Source of the DNA: JAZSQT01 sp045538075
GTDB lineage: Bacteria; Chrysiogenota; Deferribacteres; Deferribacterales; Mucispirillaceae
Length of the DNA stretch: 23,638 nucleotides
Direction of reading: 5' to 3'
Assembly (NCBI GenBank): GCA_045538075.1
Contig: JAZSQT010000069.1
Span: forward strand, 1 to 23,638
A program made the position numbers and the translations under genes. Positions within the stretch are counted from its first letter, which is position 1. Each line of letters begins with the position of its first letter. A model generated the notes under the pieces. The model ran no database searches. It saw only the letters and a program-made list of their open reading frames with translations, and was not told where the DNA came from. Positions 14,672-22,488 of the stretch are shown here, one piece after another.

Positions 14672-16180
14672 ATGCACATAAAAGCAGAAGAAATAAGCCA
14701 GATTATCCGTGACCAAATCAAAAATTTTGATAAAAAGGTCACAATGGAAGAAGTTGGCACAGTAATTAGTGCTGGTGATGGAATTGCAAAGATTTACGGC
14801 TTAGATAATGTTATGGCCGGTGAGCTCGTGGAATTTCCAGGAGAAATCTTTGGAATGGTTCTTAACCTTGAAGAAGACAACGTTGGTGTTGTTGTTATGG
14901 GTGAATATAGCTCAATCAAGGAAGGGGACGTAGTAAAACGCACTGGCAGAATTGCATCTGTACCTGTTGGTCCAGAGCTTGTTGGTCGTGTTGTTAATTC
15001 ATTAGGTCAACCTATTGATGGCAAAGGTCCAATTAATGCGAAAGAATTTGACGTTATTGAAAAAGTAGCTCCTGGTATTATTAAAAGAAAACCAGTTCAT
15101 GAGCCAGTTCAAACTGGTATCAAAGCTATTGACTCTATGATACCTATCGGTAGAGGACAAAGAGAGCTTATTATTGGTGATAGGCAAATTGGTAAAACAG
15201 CAATTGCTATAGACACTATCATTAACCAAAAAGGTCAAAATATGATATGTGTTTACGTTGCAATAGGTCAAAAACGTTCTACTGTTGCCCAAGTTGTTCA
15301 GACTCTTGAAGCAAATGGTGCTATGGATTATACAATAGTTGTTGCAGCAACTGCGTCAGACCCAGCTCCATTACAATTTATTGCTCCTCTTGCAGGTTGC
15401 ACTATGGGAGAATATTTTAGAGATAGAGGACAACACGCACTTTTGATATATGATGATTTATCTAAACACGCAACAGCTTATAGACAAATGTCATTATTAC
15501 TTCGTCGTCCTCCTGGTCGTGAAGCGTATCCTGGTGATGTATTCTATCTTCACTCAAGGTTACTTGAAAGAGCAGCTAAATTAAACGATGAAATGGGTGC
15601 TGGCTCTCTTACTGCTTTACCTATTATTGAAACACAAGCTGGAGACGTTTCTGCTTATATTCCTACTAACGTAATTTCTATTACTGACGGTCAAATATTT
15701 TTAGAAACAGACCTTTTTAACTCAGGTTTCCGTCCGGCAGTTAATGCAGGTATTTCTGTATCTCGTGTTGGTGGTGCAGCTCAAACTAAAGCTATGAAAC
15801 AAGTTGCTGGACGTTTACGTCTTGACCTTGCTCAATATAGAGCTATGGCTGCTTTTGCTCAATTTGGAAGTGATTTAGATGCTGCTACTCAAGCTCAGCT
15901 TACAAGGGGTAGTAGAATGATGGAACTTCTTAAACAGAGTCAATATAAGCCATCACCAGTTCAGGAACAAGTTGCAGTTTTATTTGCTGCAATTAATGGT
16001 TATTTTGATGATTTACCATTAAATAAAGTTGCTAAATTTGAACATGATTACATTGCTTATCTTAAATCTTCTGGCTTAGGCATATTAGAAGAAATAGCTG
16101 AGCAACAAAAAATATCTGATGAACTTAGCGATAAAATGAAAAATGCTCTTGATACATTTAAAAAGCAATTTTCAGTATAA
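14672..16180 (+). CDS. atpA: F-type ATP synthase alpha subunit
   Basis: Regulatory, non-catalytic nucleotide-binding subunit of the F1 hexamer. The 502 residues are typical. A beta-barrel domain occupies about 25-95. The nucleotide domain has Walker A GDRQIGKT at 169-176, where almost all alphas I know have GDRQTGKT. The Arg-finger block SVSRVGGAAQ is intact, as is the helical C-terminus. The ATG is preceded by AAGGAG at nine bases. A 55-base gap with a small hairpin precedes it. The Thr-to-Ile change still fits GxxxxGKT, so nucleotide binding should hold. Confidence 0.98.
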   Translation: MHIKAEEISQIIRDQIKNFDKKVTMEEVGTVISAGDGIAKIYGLDNVMAGELVEFPGEIFGMVLNLEEDNVGVVVMGEYSSIKEGDVVKRTGRIASVPVGPELVGRVVNSLGQPIDGKGPINAKEFDVIEKVAPGIIKRKPVHEPVQTGIKAIDSMIPIGRGQRELIIGDRQIGKTAIAIDTIINQKGQNMICVYVAIGQKRSTVAQVVQTLEANGAMDYTIVVAATASDPAPLQFIAPLAGCTMGEYFRDRGQHALLIYDDLSKHATAYRQMSLLLRRPPGREAYPGDVFYLHSRLLERAAKLNDEMGAGSLTALPIIETQAGDVSAYIPTNVISITDGQIFLETDLFNSGFRPAVNAGISVSRVGGAAQTKAMKQVAGRLRLDLAQYRAMAAFAQFGSDLDAATQAQLTRGSRMMELLKQSQYKPSPVQEQVAVLFAAINGYFDDLPLNKVAKFEHDYIAYLKSSGLGILEEIAEQQKISDELSDKMKNALDTFKKQFSV

Positions 16181-16241
16181 TTTGGAAAACAAATACAATT
16201 TTCCAATATAAAAAGATAACAGACAGTAAAAGGAGCTGTTA

Positions 16242-17099
16242 ATGGCAAGTGCACGGGATATAAAACGCAAAATTGGTTCTGTTCAAAATACGCAAAAAAT
16301 AACGAAAGCCATGAAAATGGTTTCTGCTGCCAAAATGCGTAGAGCTATTGAAGCTATGATGTCTGCAAGACCTTATGCAGAATTAATAGGCAACTTTATC
16401 AGAGATATAGCTGCAAGATCAAGTGGTGATGTTCACCCTTATTTTCAGCCTCGTGAAAAAGTAAAAAGCATTGGGCTTATATTAGTTACTTCTGATAGAG
16501 GGCTTTGTGGTGCTTTTAACTCTAACGTAATAAAAGCAGCGGCTAATTTTTGTGCTGAAAATGAAGATAAAGAAATAAAACTTTATCTTGTAGGTAAAAG
16601 AGCATTTGATTTTTTTAAAAAACGCTCGGTTACAATTATAGATAAATGGACTGGATTTGGTGGCAAGTATAAATACGATGATGCTACATTAATTGGTTCA
16701 TTGGCTGTTAAAGCCTTTAATGATGAAGAGGTAGATGAAGTTTATGTTATATATAACGAATTTAAATCTACATCTTCTCAAATAGTTAGAGAAAAGAAAA
16801 TTTTACCTGTTTCTGTTGATGAAAGTGGTGAAAAGGTTTATCCAGAGTTTGAGTTTGAGCCTAATAAAGATGCTCTACTTAACGAACTTTTACCACAGTT
16901 TATTAATACTAGTGTTTTCCAAAGTATGCTTGAATCAGCTGCTGGAGAACATGGAGCAAGAATGGTTGCAATGGATAATGCAACAAGAAACGCAGGTGAA
17001 ATGATTAAAAAACTCGTCTTGAATTATAATAAAGCAAGACAAGGTGCAATTACTAAAGAACTTTTAGACATCGTAAATGGTGCAGAAGCATTAAAATAA
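16242..17099 (+). CDS. atpG: F-type ATP synthase gamma subunit
   Basis: Central rotor shaft that turns inside the alpha3-beta3 head. The 285 residues have the diagnostic ends: an N-terminal helix MASARDIKRKIGSVQNTQKI through KAMKMVSAAKMRRA, and a C-terminal helix NATRNAGEMIKKLVLNYNKA through AITKELLDIVNGAEAL. The two form the antiparallel coiled coil, with the Rossmann-like domain between them (TSDRGLCGAFN). The ATG has AAAAGGAG seven bases upstream. Confidence 0.98.
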   Translation: MASARDIKRKIGSVQNTQKITKAMKMVSAAKMRRAIEAMMSARPYAELIGNFIRDIAARSSGDVHPYFQPREKVKSIGLILVTSDRGLCGAFNSNVIKAAANFCAENEDKEIKLYLVGKRAFDFFKKRSVTIIDKWTGFGGKYKYDDATLIGSLAVKAFNDEEVDEVYVIYNEFKSTSSQIVREKKILPVSVDESGEKVYPEFEFEPNKDALLNELLPQFINTSVFQSMLESAAGEHGARMVAMDNATRNAGEMIKKLVLNYNKARQGAITKELLDIVNGAEALK

Positions 17100-17114
17100 T
17101 TTAGGAGAACATTC

Positions 17115-18521
17115 ATGGCTGAAAATACAGGCAAAATAATTCAGGTTATAGGTCCTGTTGTAGATGTTAAATTTGAATCAGGAAAACTTCCTGAAATCTA
17201 TAATGCCTTAACTATTGAAGATAAAGCTCAAAACCGTAGTGTAGTATGCGAGGTAGCTCAACATTTAGGAGAAGATACTGTTCGTGCTGTTGCTATGGCT
17301 TCTACTGATGGACTCGTTCGTGGAATGGAAGTTAGCGATACTGGCAATCCAATTTCTGTACCTGTAGGACCTGAAGTACTTGGAAGAATATTAAATGTTA
17401 TTGGTGAACCAGTTGACGGAAAAGGTGAGTTAAAAACTTCTCAAACTCGTGCTATTCATCAACCTACACCATCTCTTGAAGAACAAGAAACTAGTGTAGA
17501 AATCCTTGAAACTGGTATTAAAGTTATAGACCTCCTTGAACCATACACTAAAGGTGGAAAGACAGGTCTTTTTGGTGGTGCAGGTGTTGGTAAAACAGTT
17601 GTTATTATGGAACTTATCAACAACATTGCAAAACAACACGGTGGTTATTCTGTTTTTGCAGGTGTTGGTGAGCGTACACGTGAAGGGAACGACCTTTATC
17701 TTGAAATGACAGAATCAAACGTTATTGATAAAGTTGCTCTTGTTTACGGTCAGATGAATGAATCTCCTGGTGCAAGAATGAGGGTTGCACTTTCTGCTCT
17801 TTCTATTGCAGAATATTTTAGAGACCAAGGACAAGACGTGCTTTTATTCGTTGATAATATATTCCGTTTTTCTCAAGCAGGTTCAGAAGTATCTGCATTA
17901 TTAGGACGTATGCCATCTGCCGTTGGTTATCAACCAACATTAGGAACAGAAATGGGTGAGCTTCAAGAGAGAATTACATCTACTAAAAAAGGTTCAATTA
18001 CTTCTGTTCAAGCAGTATATGTTCCTGCTGACGACTTGACAGACCCAGCTCCAGCAACAACATTTGCACACCTTGATGCTACTACAGTTTTATCAAGGGC
18101 AATTTCTGAAATGGGAATTTATCCAGCAGTTGACCCTCTTGATTCTACATCAAGAATACTTGACCCAACTTACGTTGGTGATGAGCATTATAATACAGCA
18201 AGGGGTGTTCAAGCTATATTGCAAAGATATAAAGAACTTCAAGATATTATTGCAATTCTTGGTATGGAAGAGCTTTCTGAAGAAGATAGACTTACAGTTG
18301 CAAGAGCAAGGAAAATTCAGAGATTTTTATCTCAACCATTCCACGTTGCAGAACAATTTACTGGAACACCTGGCAAATACGTTACTTTAAAAGACACAAT
18401 AAATGGCTTTAAACAACTTCTTGAAGGTAAATGTGATCATATACCAGAACAGCTTTTCTTTATGAGAGGTGGTATTGAAGAAGTATTTGAGGCTTACGAA
18501 AATTCTAATAAAGGTAATTAA
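17115..18521 (+). CDS. atpD: F-type ATP synthase beta subunit (catalytic)
   Basis: Catalytic subunit that makes ATP from ADP and phosphate. The 468 residues are typical. Walker A is GGAGVGKT at 154-161 and the catalytic Glu186 lies in GVGERTREGND. The LLFVDNIFRF Walker B is present. The C-terminal switch loop reads EELSEED, a conservative variant of DELSEED. The ATG follows TTAGGAG by seven bases and lies 15 bases after atpG. Codon use is strongly selected here, with Tyr TAC almost only before G and Asp GAC before C (see findings). Confidence 0.99.
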   Translation: MAENTGKIIQVIGPVVDVKFESGKLPEIYNALTIEDKAQNRSVVCEVAQHLGEDTVRAVAMASTDGLVRGMEVSDTGNPISVPVGPEVLGRILNVIGEPVDGKGELKTSQTRAIHQPTPSLEEQETSVEILETGIKVIDLLEPYTKGGKTGLFGGAGVGKTVVIMELINNIAKQHGGYSVFAGVGERTREGNDLYLEMTESNVIDKVALVYGQMNESPGARMRVALSALSIAEYFRDQGQDVLLFVDNIFRFSQAGSEVSALLGRMPSAVGYQPTLGTEMGELQERITSTKKGSITSVQAVYVPADDLTDPAPATTFAHLDATTVLSRAISEMGIYPAVDPLDSTSRILDPTYVGDEHYNTARGVQAILQRYKELQDIIAILGMEELSEEDRLTVARARKIQRFLSQPFHVAEQFTGTPGKYVTLKDTINGFKQLLEGKCDHIPEQLFFMRGGIEEVFEAYENSNKGN

Positions 18522-18523
18522 TT

Positions 18524-18931
18524 ATGGCTGATAAGCTATTTCTTGAATTAGTATCTCCAGAGAAAGCTCTTGTTTCAAAAGAAGTTGATGAAATATTAGC
18601 AGTTGGAGTAGATGGTGAATTTGGGCTTTTAGCAGGACATTCTCCTTTTTGCACAGAGTTAAAAATGGGTGGTCTTACTTTTAAGTCTGGCAACGAAACT
18701 GCTACTATCGTTATGTCAAGAGGCTTTTTAGAAGTATCTGATGATAAAGTGGTTGTGTTAGCAGAAAAAGCAGAGTTTAGTTCAGATATTAATATTGAAG
18801 AAGCTAAATCAATGCGTGATGAAGCTGCTCAAATTATGGAAGAAACTAAACAGAATGGAGGAGAGGAGTATTTAGCTGCTGAAAAAGCCTTTGCTTATCA
18901 TTCTGTAAGAGTGGATTTTGCTAATAAATAA
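18524..18931 (+). CDS. atpC: F-type ATP synthase epsilon subunit
   Basis: Rotor subunit joining gamma to the c ring and, in many bacteria, inhibiting ATP hydrolysis. The 135 residues comprise the N-terminal beta sandwich (1-85) with the family block GEFGLLAGHSPFCTEL at 31-46, and the C-terminal helical hairpin (about 90-130). The ATG has AAAGG upstream and lies two bases after the atpD stop. It ends the operon; a strong terminator follows. Confidence 0.96.
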   Translation: MADKLFLELVSPEKALVSKEVDEILAVGVDGEFGLLAGHSPFCTELKMGGLTFKSGNETATIVMSRGFLEVSDDKVVVLAEKAEFSSDINIEEAKSMRDEAAQIMEETKQNGGEEYLAAEKAFAYHSVRVDFANK

Positions 18932-18952
18932 CTAAAATTTAATTTTAAATAT

Positions 18953-18994
18953 AATAGCCCTTTATTTATTATATGAGTAAAGGGCTATTTTTTT
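18953..18994 (+). terminator. Terminator of the ATP synthase operon
   Basis: AATAGCCCTTTA pairs perfectly with TAAAGGGCTATT over 12 bp around a 13-base loop and is followed by a T run. Confidence 0.93.
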
Positions 18995-19090
18995 GTATAA
19001 AAATATAATTTATATAATTAAGTTTATTGGAACATATTGATATTTAATGATTTTTTAAATAATTAAATTAATGTATAAATGATTATTGGT

Positions 19091-19135
19091 AGTATTATTA
19101 ATTATATGTTTTTGATAAAATAATGTAATAATACT
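19091..19135. repeat. 10-bp inverted repeat upstream of motA
   Basis: AGTATTATTA (19091-19100) and its exact complement TAATAATACT (19126-19135) are 25 bases apart, followed by five T. It has a single G-C pair per arm, so it would be a weak hairpin. It may be a chance result of the base composition or an operator site above the motility promoter. Confidence 0.25.
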
Positions 19136-19198
19136 TTTTATATATTGATTAATTTAAACTTTATAGTTAGTATAAATAGTAATTGTTTTTTTATGTAT

Positions 19199-19226
19199 TA
19201 AAGTATGTAGTTACTTTTGACGATAA
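19199..19226 (+). promoter_or_regulatory. Sigma-28 (FliA)-type flagellar promoter of the motA operon
   Basis: TAAAGTAT (19199-19206), 12 bases, then GACGATAA (19219-19226) match the flagellar sigma-28 consensus TAAAGTTT-N11-GCCGATAA at 7 of 8 bases in each box with one extra spacer base. It lies about 95 bases before motA, and no competing vegetative promoter of comparable quality is seen nearby. Confidence 0.65.
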
Positions 19227-19319
19227 CTTAATTGTGCATAAAATTTTAACTTGTAAATATATGTATTTTAAAGATATATAATTAATTGTATTTTATAAAA
19301 TATTACAAAGAGTTGGCAA

Positions 19320-20084
19320 ATGGATATAGGTTCAATTGTTGGTATATTAATTGCATTTATACTGCTTATATGGTCGTTAATTACTGGAGCTGGAATAGGT
19401 GCTTATATTGACTTTCCGTCAGTATTGATTGTTATAGGTGGAACTACTGGTATTATTATGGCATCTTTTCCTATCAATCATTTAGTTATTGGGCTTAAAG
19501 CGATGACTAAGGCTTTTGTGTATGTTCCTCACTCAGAACAAGCTCTTATTGAACAGTTAGTATCTTTTGCAGTAAAAGCTCGTCGTGATGGTATTCTTTC
19601 TTTAGAATCAGAAGAAGAAAATATGAAAGATGAATTTTTAAGAAAAGGAGTTCGTCTTGCAGTAGATGGCACGGAACCAGAAGTTATTAGGTCAATTCTT
19701 GAATCAGATCTTGAAAATATGGTTGATCGCCATAAAAATAATTCAGCAGTTGCAAGTATGTTTATTGATATTGCTCCTGCAATGGGTATGATTGGAACGC
19801 TTGTTGGTCTTGTTGCGATGCTTTTAAATATGAGCGACCCTACTGCAATTGGTCCTGCCATGTCAGTTGCTCTTATTACAACTTTCTATGGTTCTGTTAT
19901 TGCAAATATGATTGCAACTCCAATTTATACAAAAATGAGAAATCGTTCAGCTACAGAAGAGCATATGCGACAAATTATGCTTGCAGGTATTATGTCTATT
20001 CAATCTGGAGATAACCCTCGTATCGTTGAGCAGAAACTTAATGCGTATTTACCACCGTCTCAACGTAAATCACAGTTTGATTAA
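19320..20084 (+). CDS. motA: Flagellar motor stator protein MotA
   Basis: Inner-membrane stator subunit that, five around two MotB, converts ion flow to torque. The 254 residues have four membrane helices: about 4-24, 33-52, 147-170 and 180-202. Between the second and third lies the cytoplasmic torque loop with Arg88/Arg89 and Glu96 (KARRDGILSLE), aligning with the charged rotor-contact residues of other MotA proteins. The conserved prolines are in IAPAMG (Pro153) and SDP (Pro174). The ATG has only a weak AAAGAG site. It is the first gene of a seven-gene motility operon. The ion (H+ or Na+) cannot be read reliably from sequence. Confidence 0.96.
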   Translation: MDIGSIVGILIAFILLIWSLITGAGIGAYIDFPSVLIVIGGTTGIIMASFPINHLVIGLKAMTKAFVYVPHSEQALIEQLVSFAVKARRDGILSLESEEENMKDEFLRKGVRLAVDGTEPEVIRSILESDLENMVDRHKNNSAVASMFIDIAPAMGMIGTLVGLVAMLLNMSDPTAIGPAMSVALITTFYGSVIANMIATPIYTKMRNRSATEEHMRQIMLAGIMSIQSGDNPRIVEQKLNAYLPPSQRKSQFD

Positions 20085-20100
20085 TTAGGGAGCTATTTAA

Positions 20101-20838
20101 GTGGCAAAAAAGAAATGTCCAGAATGCGAAAAAGGCGCAGCTAAATGGATGACAACTTTTTCTGATATGACGACGCTATTGCTTACATTCTTCGTTTTGC
20201 TTTTATCAATGGCAAATTTTGATAAGCAAAAAATTCAGCAAGTGTTTGGTGTATTTGCAGGCAGTAGAGGAATATTATCAAATCCAAATAGCATTCCAAT
20301 GAGTGAACAAAATATTGTCGCTCGCCAAGCATTAGAAAAATCAGTAGAAAAAACTGAAGAAAAAATGCAAAAAAATATGAAAGAATTTTTACAAGCTCAA
20401 AATTTAGAAAAAATGATTTCTATTATTAAAACAGATAAAGGTATTAGTATTCGTGCTTTAGATTCGGTGTTTTTTGAATCTGGTAGTTCTCAAATTTTAC
20501 CATCGGCTTATCCAATTCTTAATAAAATAATTAGCTTAACAGAAGATACAAATTACAATATAAATGTTGAAGGTCATACTGATGATACTCCCGTTGGCAG
20601 AAATTCATTAGCAAATTGGGATTTATCTGTAAATAGGGCAGTATCAGTAGTTAAGTATTTTGTAAATAATAATTTTAATCCGTCAAGGCTTTCTGCCTCT
20701 GGTTACGGTGAATTTCATCCTATTTTACCGAACATTACAGCAGAAAATAGGTCTAAAAATAGACGGATAGAAATTAATGTTATTAGCCCAGAGTTAGCTG
20801 AAACTGGTGGCTCTGTATTTGATGAAACTAATGAATAA
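20101..20838 (+). CDS. motB: Flagellar motor stator protein MotB
   Basis: Stator partner that carries the ion-binding aspartate and anchors the stator to peptidoglycan. The 245 residues have a short cytoplasmic N-terminus with a CPEC pair at 6-9, then a single membrane helix (about 17-40) containing the essential Asp22 (TFSDMTTLLLTFF). A plug/linker region follows, then an OmpA-like peptidoglycan-binding domain over about 115-235 with VEGHTDDTPV, NRAVSVVKYF and NRRIEI. The start is GTG with AGGGAG eight bases upstream, 16 bases after motA. Confidence 0.97.
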   Translation: MAKKKCPECEKGAAKWMTTFSDMTTLLLTFFVLLLSMANFDKQKIQQVFGVFAGSRGILSNPNSIPMSEQNIVARQALEKSVEKTEEKMQKNMKEFLQAQNLEKMISIIKTDKGISIRALDSVFFESGSSQILPSAYPILNKIISLTEDTNYNINVEGHTDDTPVGRNSLANWDLSVNRAVSVVKYFVNNNFNPSRLSASGYGEFHPILPNITAENRSKNRRIEINVISPELAETGGSVFDETNE

Positions 20839-20849
20839 GGAGAAGTATA

Positions 20850-21377
20850 ATGGCAGAAGAAGAAATTGAAGTCAGTGAACCTAAGAAAAAGAAAGGTGGC
20901 TTAATAAAAATAATAATTATAGCAGTAGTTGCGTTAATTATTGTTATAGGTGGAGTGTTTGCATATCTAACATTTTTTTCTGGAAGTGGTAGTAATGCAA
21001 CTACAGAAAATCAAGAAGCAGCAGCTGATCCGTTAGCCGTTGAGCCAGCTCAAAAATCAAATGCAGAAGCTGGTATAATGTATGATTTACCTGCGTTTAT
21101 AGTAAATCTTACTGATCCGTCTGGTGCAAAATATCTTCGTGTAGCAATAACAGTTGAAGTGCCACCAAAAAATGAAAAATTAATGTTGGAAATTGAACAA
21201 AAATTACCAAAAATAAAAGATGCAATAATTAGAATATTGTCATCAAAAACTGTTGAAGAAGTTTCTACTGATCAAGGTAAAATATCATTAAAAAATGAAA
21301 TAGAAAGGCGAACTAACTCATTACTTGCTAACGGTCGCTTAATGGATATTTATTTAACAGAATTTATTATTCAATAG
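20850..21377 (+). CDS. fliL: Flagellar basal-body-associated protein FliL
   Basis: Periplasmic single-pass membrane protein that surrounds and supports the stators. The 175 residues have a basic cytoplasmic N-terminus (EPKKKKGG), one helix at about 18-42 and a low-complexity linker (SGSGSNATTENQEAAAD). The folded FliL domain runs over about 75-175 (FIVNLTDPSGAKYLRVAITVE, through an Arg-rich end with DIYLTEFIIQ). The ATG has AAGGAG seven bases upstream, 11 bases after motB. Confidence 0.95.
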   Translation: MAEEEIEVSEPKKKKGGLIKIIIIAVVALIIVIGGVFAYLTFFSGSGSNATTENQEAAADPLAVEPAQKSNAEAGIMYDLPAFIVNLTDPSGAKYLRVAITVEVPPKNEKLMLEIEQKLPKIKDAIIRILSSKTVEEVSTDQGKISLKNEIERRTNSLLANGRLMDIYLTEFIIQ

Positions 21378-21386
21378 GGTAATAAT

Positions 21387-21671
21387 ATGACAAGAGAAGA
21401 GATTAAAGAAATATTTGGTGAAGTTCTTTTTAACGTTAGTGTAGAATTGGGTCGCAAAAAAGTTACGATTAATGATATGCTTCGTTGGGAAAGTGGCACA
21501 ATTATTCGTATGAATAAAACTTCTGGTGAGCCAGTAGATTTTTTAGTTAATGGAAAACCACTTGCTTACGGTGAAGTTATGGTATTAGACGAAAAATTTG
21601 CAATACGTATTAGTGAAATTTTAACTAAAGAACTTCTTGTTGAAAAATTTAAAGAAGGGTTATATGGCTAA
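21387..21671 (+). CDS. fliN: Flagellar switch protein FliN
   Basis: C-ring subunit that helps set rotation direction and docks export substrates. The 94 residues consist almost only of the SpoA/FliN C-terminal fold: VSVELGRKKVTINDML at 17-32, SGEPVDFLVNGKPLAYGEV at 46-64 and DEKFAIRISEI at 68-78. It lacks the long N-terminal extension of E. coli FliN (137 residues). The ATG has AGGGTAA upstream, ten bases after fliL. No fliM lies next to it, although fliL-fliM-fliN is the common order. It overlaps fliO by eight bases. Confidence 0.93.
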   Translation: MTREEIKEIFGEVLFNVSVELGRKKVTINDMLRWESGTIIRMNKTSGEPVDFLVNGKPLAYGEVMVLDEKFAIRISEILTKELLVEKFKEGLYG

Positions 21672-22488
21672 GCCTTTAGGCATAATTTTTTTAATTCTTT
21701 TTTCTTTTAATATGACGGCTTATGCTGCAAGTGTTACTGACAGTATAAGCCCAGATAAAGCAGTATTTGAAATAACTTTTACTAAAGGTTATTCTAATCT
21801 TAATACTATTAATGGCAAAGATAGTATTATTGTAAACTTTGAAACGACAGAAAATATTGAATACAGAAAAGAATTTTTTGATTTACCTATAAAAGAAGTA
21901 TATGTTACAGAAAATTCTTATCGTAAAAAGTTTGTAGTAGTTTTTGAAACTGCTTTTATAGAACCAGTAATATCTAAAGATGATAAGCTAATAAAATTAT
22001 CTTTTCCTTTTCCGAATACTGTTGATTTAGGTTCTCCCGTTGATACAGAAAATAGTAATACTGTAAAAGCTCCAAGTGTTCCTGGTGCTGGAGCATATTT
22101 TAAAATGTTATTTGGGTTGGGAGTTGTATTATTTATAATCCTTTCTGTTTACTGGCTTGTAAAATCGTATTACAAAAAGCAAGTTTTTACAGATATTCCT
22201 GGCAGTGGAAGATTGCTTGGTAAGGTAGATATTGATATTAGAAAATCTCTTGCTTTTTATGAGTTAGGTGAAACTTTATACATAATAGGCATTACAGATA
22301 GTGGTATGAATTTAATAGACAAAATTACAGATGAAGCAGAAGCTACAAAAATTCGTGCAGGTTTTACGAGAAAAAGAGAATTTACTGGATATATGTCTTT
22401 TTTTAAAAGAAAAAATGAACTTGATGATGAAATATCAACGAGTAATGCTCTTGTAGAGGAGAAGTTAAAATCATTACGAAAAAAATGA
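21664..22488 (+). CDS. fliO: Flagellar biosynthesis protein FliO, long form
   Basis: Membrane protein that assists assembly of the FliP-FliR export gate. I take the ATG at 21664, with GAAGGG six bases upstream and an eight-base overlap with fliN, giving 274 residues; an in-frame TTG nine codons earlier has no support. A signal peptide occupies about 1-22 (FNMTAYA, then A). A periplasmic beta-rich domain of about 90 residues follows (25-120), then the main membrane helix at about 143-165 (MLFGLGVVLFIILSVYWLVK). The cytoplasmic FliO domain has GSGRLLGKVDIDIRKSLAFY, then GETLYIIGITDSGMNLI. Ordinary FliO proteins are near 100-140 residues, so the periplasmic part is an addition. Confidence 0.87.
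   Translation: MAKPLGIIFLILFSFNMTAYAASVTDSISPDKAVFEITFTKGYSNLNTINGKDSIIVNFETTENIEYRKEFFDLPIKEVYVTENSYRKKFVVVFETAFIEPVISKDDKLIKLSFPFPNTVDLGSPVDTENSNTVKAPSVPGAGAYFKMLFGLGVVLFIILSVYWLVKSYYKKQVFTDIPGSGRLLGKVDIDIRKSLAFYELGETLYIIGITDSGMNLIDKITDEAEATKIRAGFTRKREFTGYMSFFKRKNELDDEISTSNALVEEKLKSLRKK

Larger units (their letters stand above)
18932..19319. other. 388-base non-coding, extremely AT-rich spacer
   Basis: No open frame with coding character is seen on either strand. The spacer contains the atpC terminator, a weak 10-bp inverted repeat (19091-19135) and a sigma-28-like promoter, and otherwise only A/T-dominated sequence. It is the longest gene-free stretch of the window and separates energy metabolism from motility. 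Confidence 0.8.

Noticed and set aside
19306..19326. Possible sigma-54 -24/-12 site around TTGGCA before motA
   Set aside because: No GC element at the -12 distance, and the site overlaps the start codon.
21637..21663. In-frame TTG start for fliO inside fliN
   Set aside because: No ribosome site, and it would spoil the signal peptide; the ATG at 21664 has GAAGGG at six bases.
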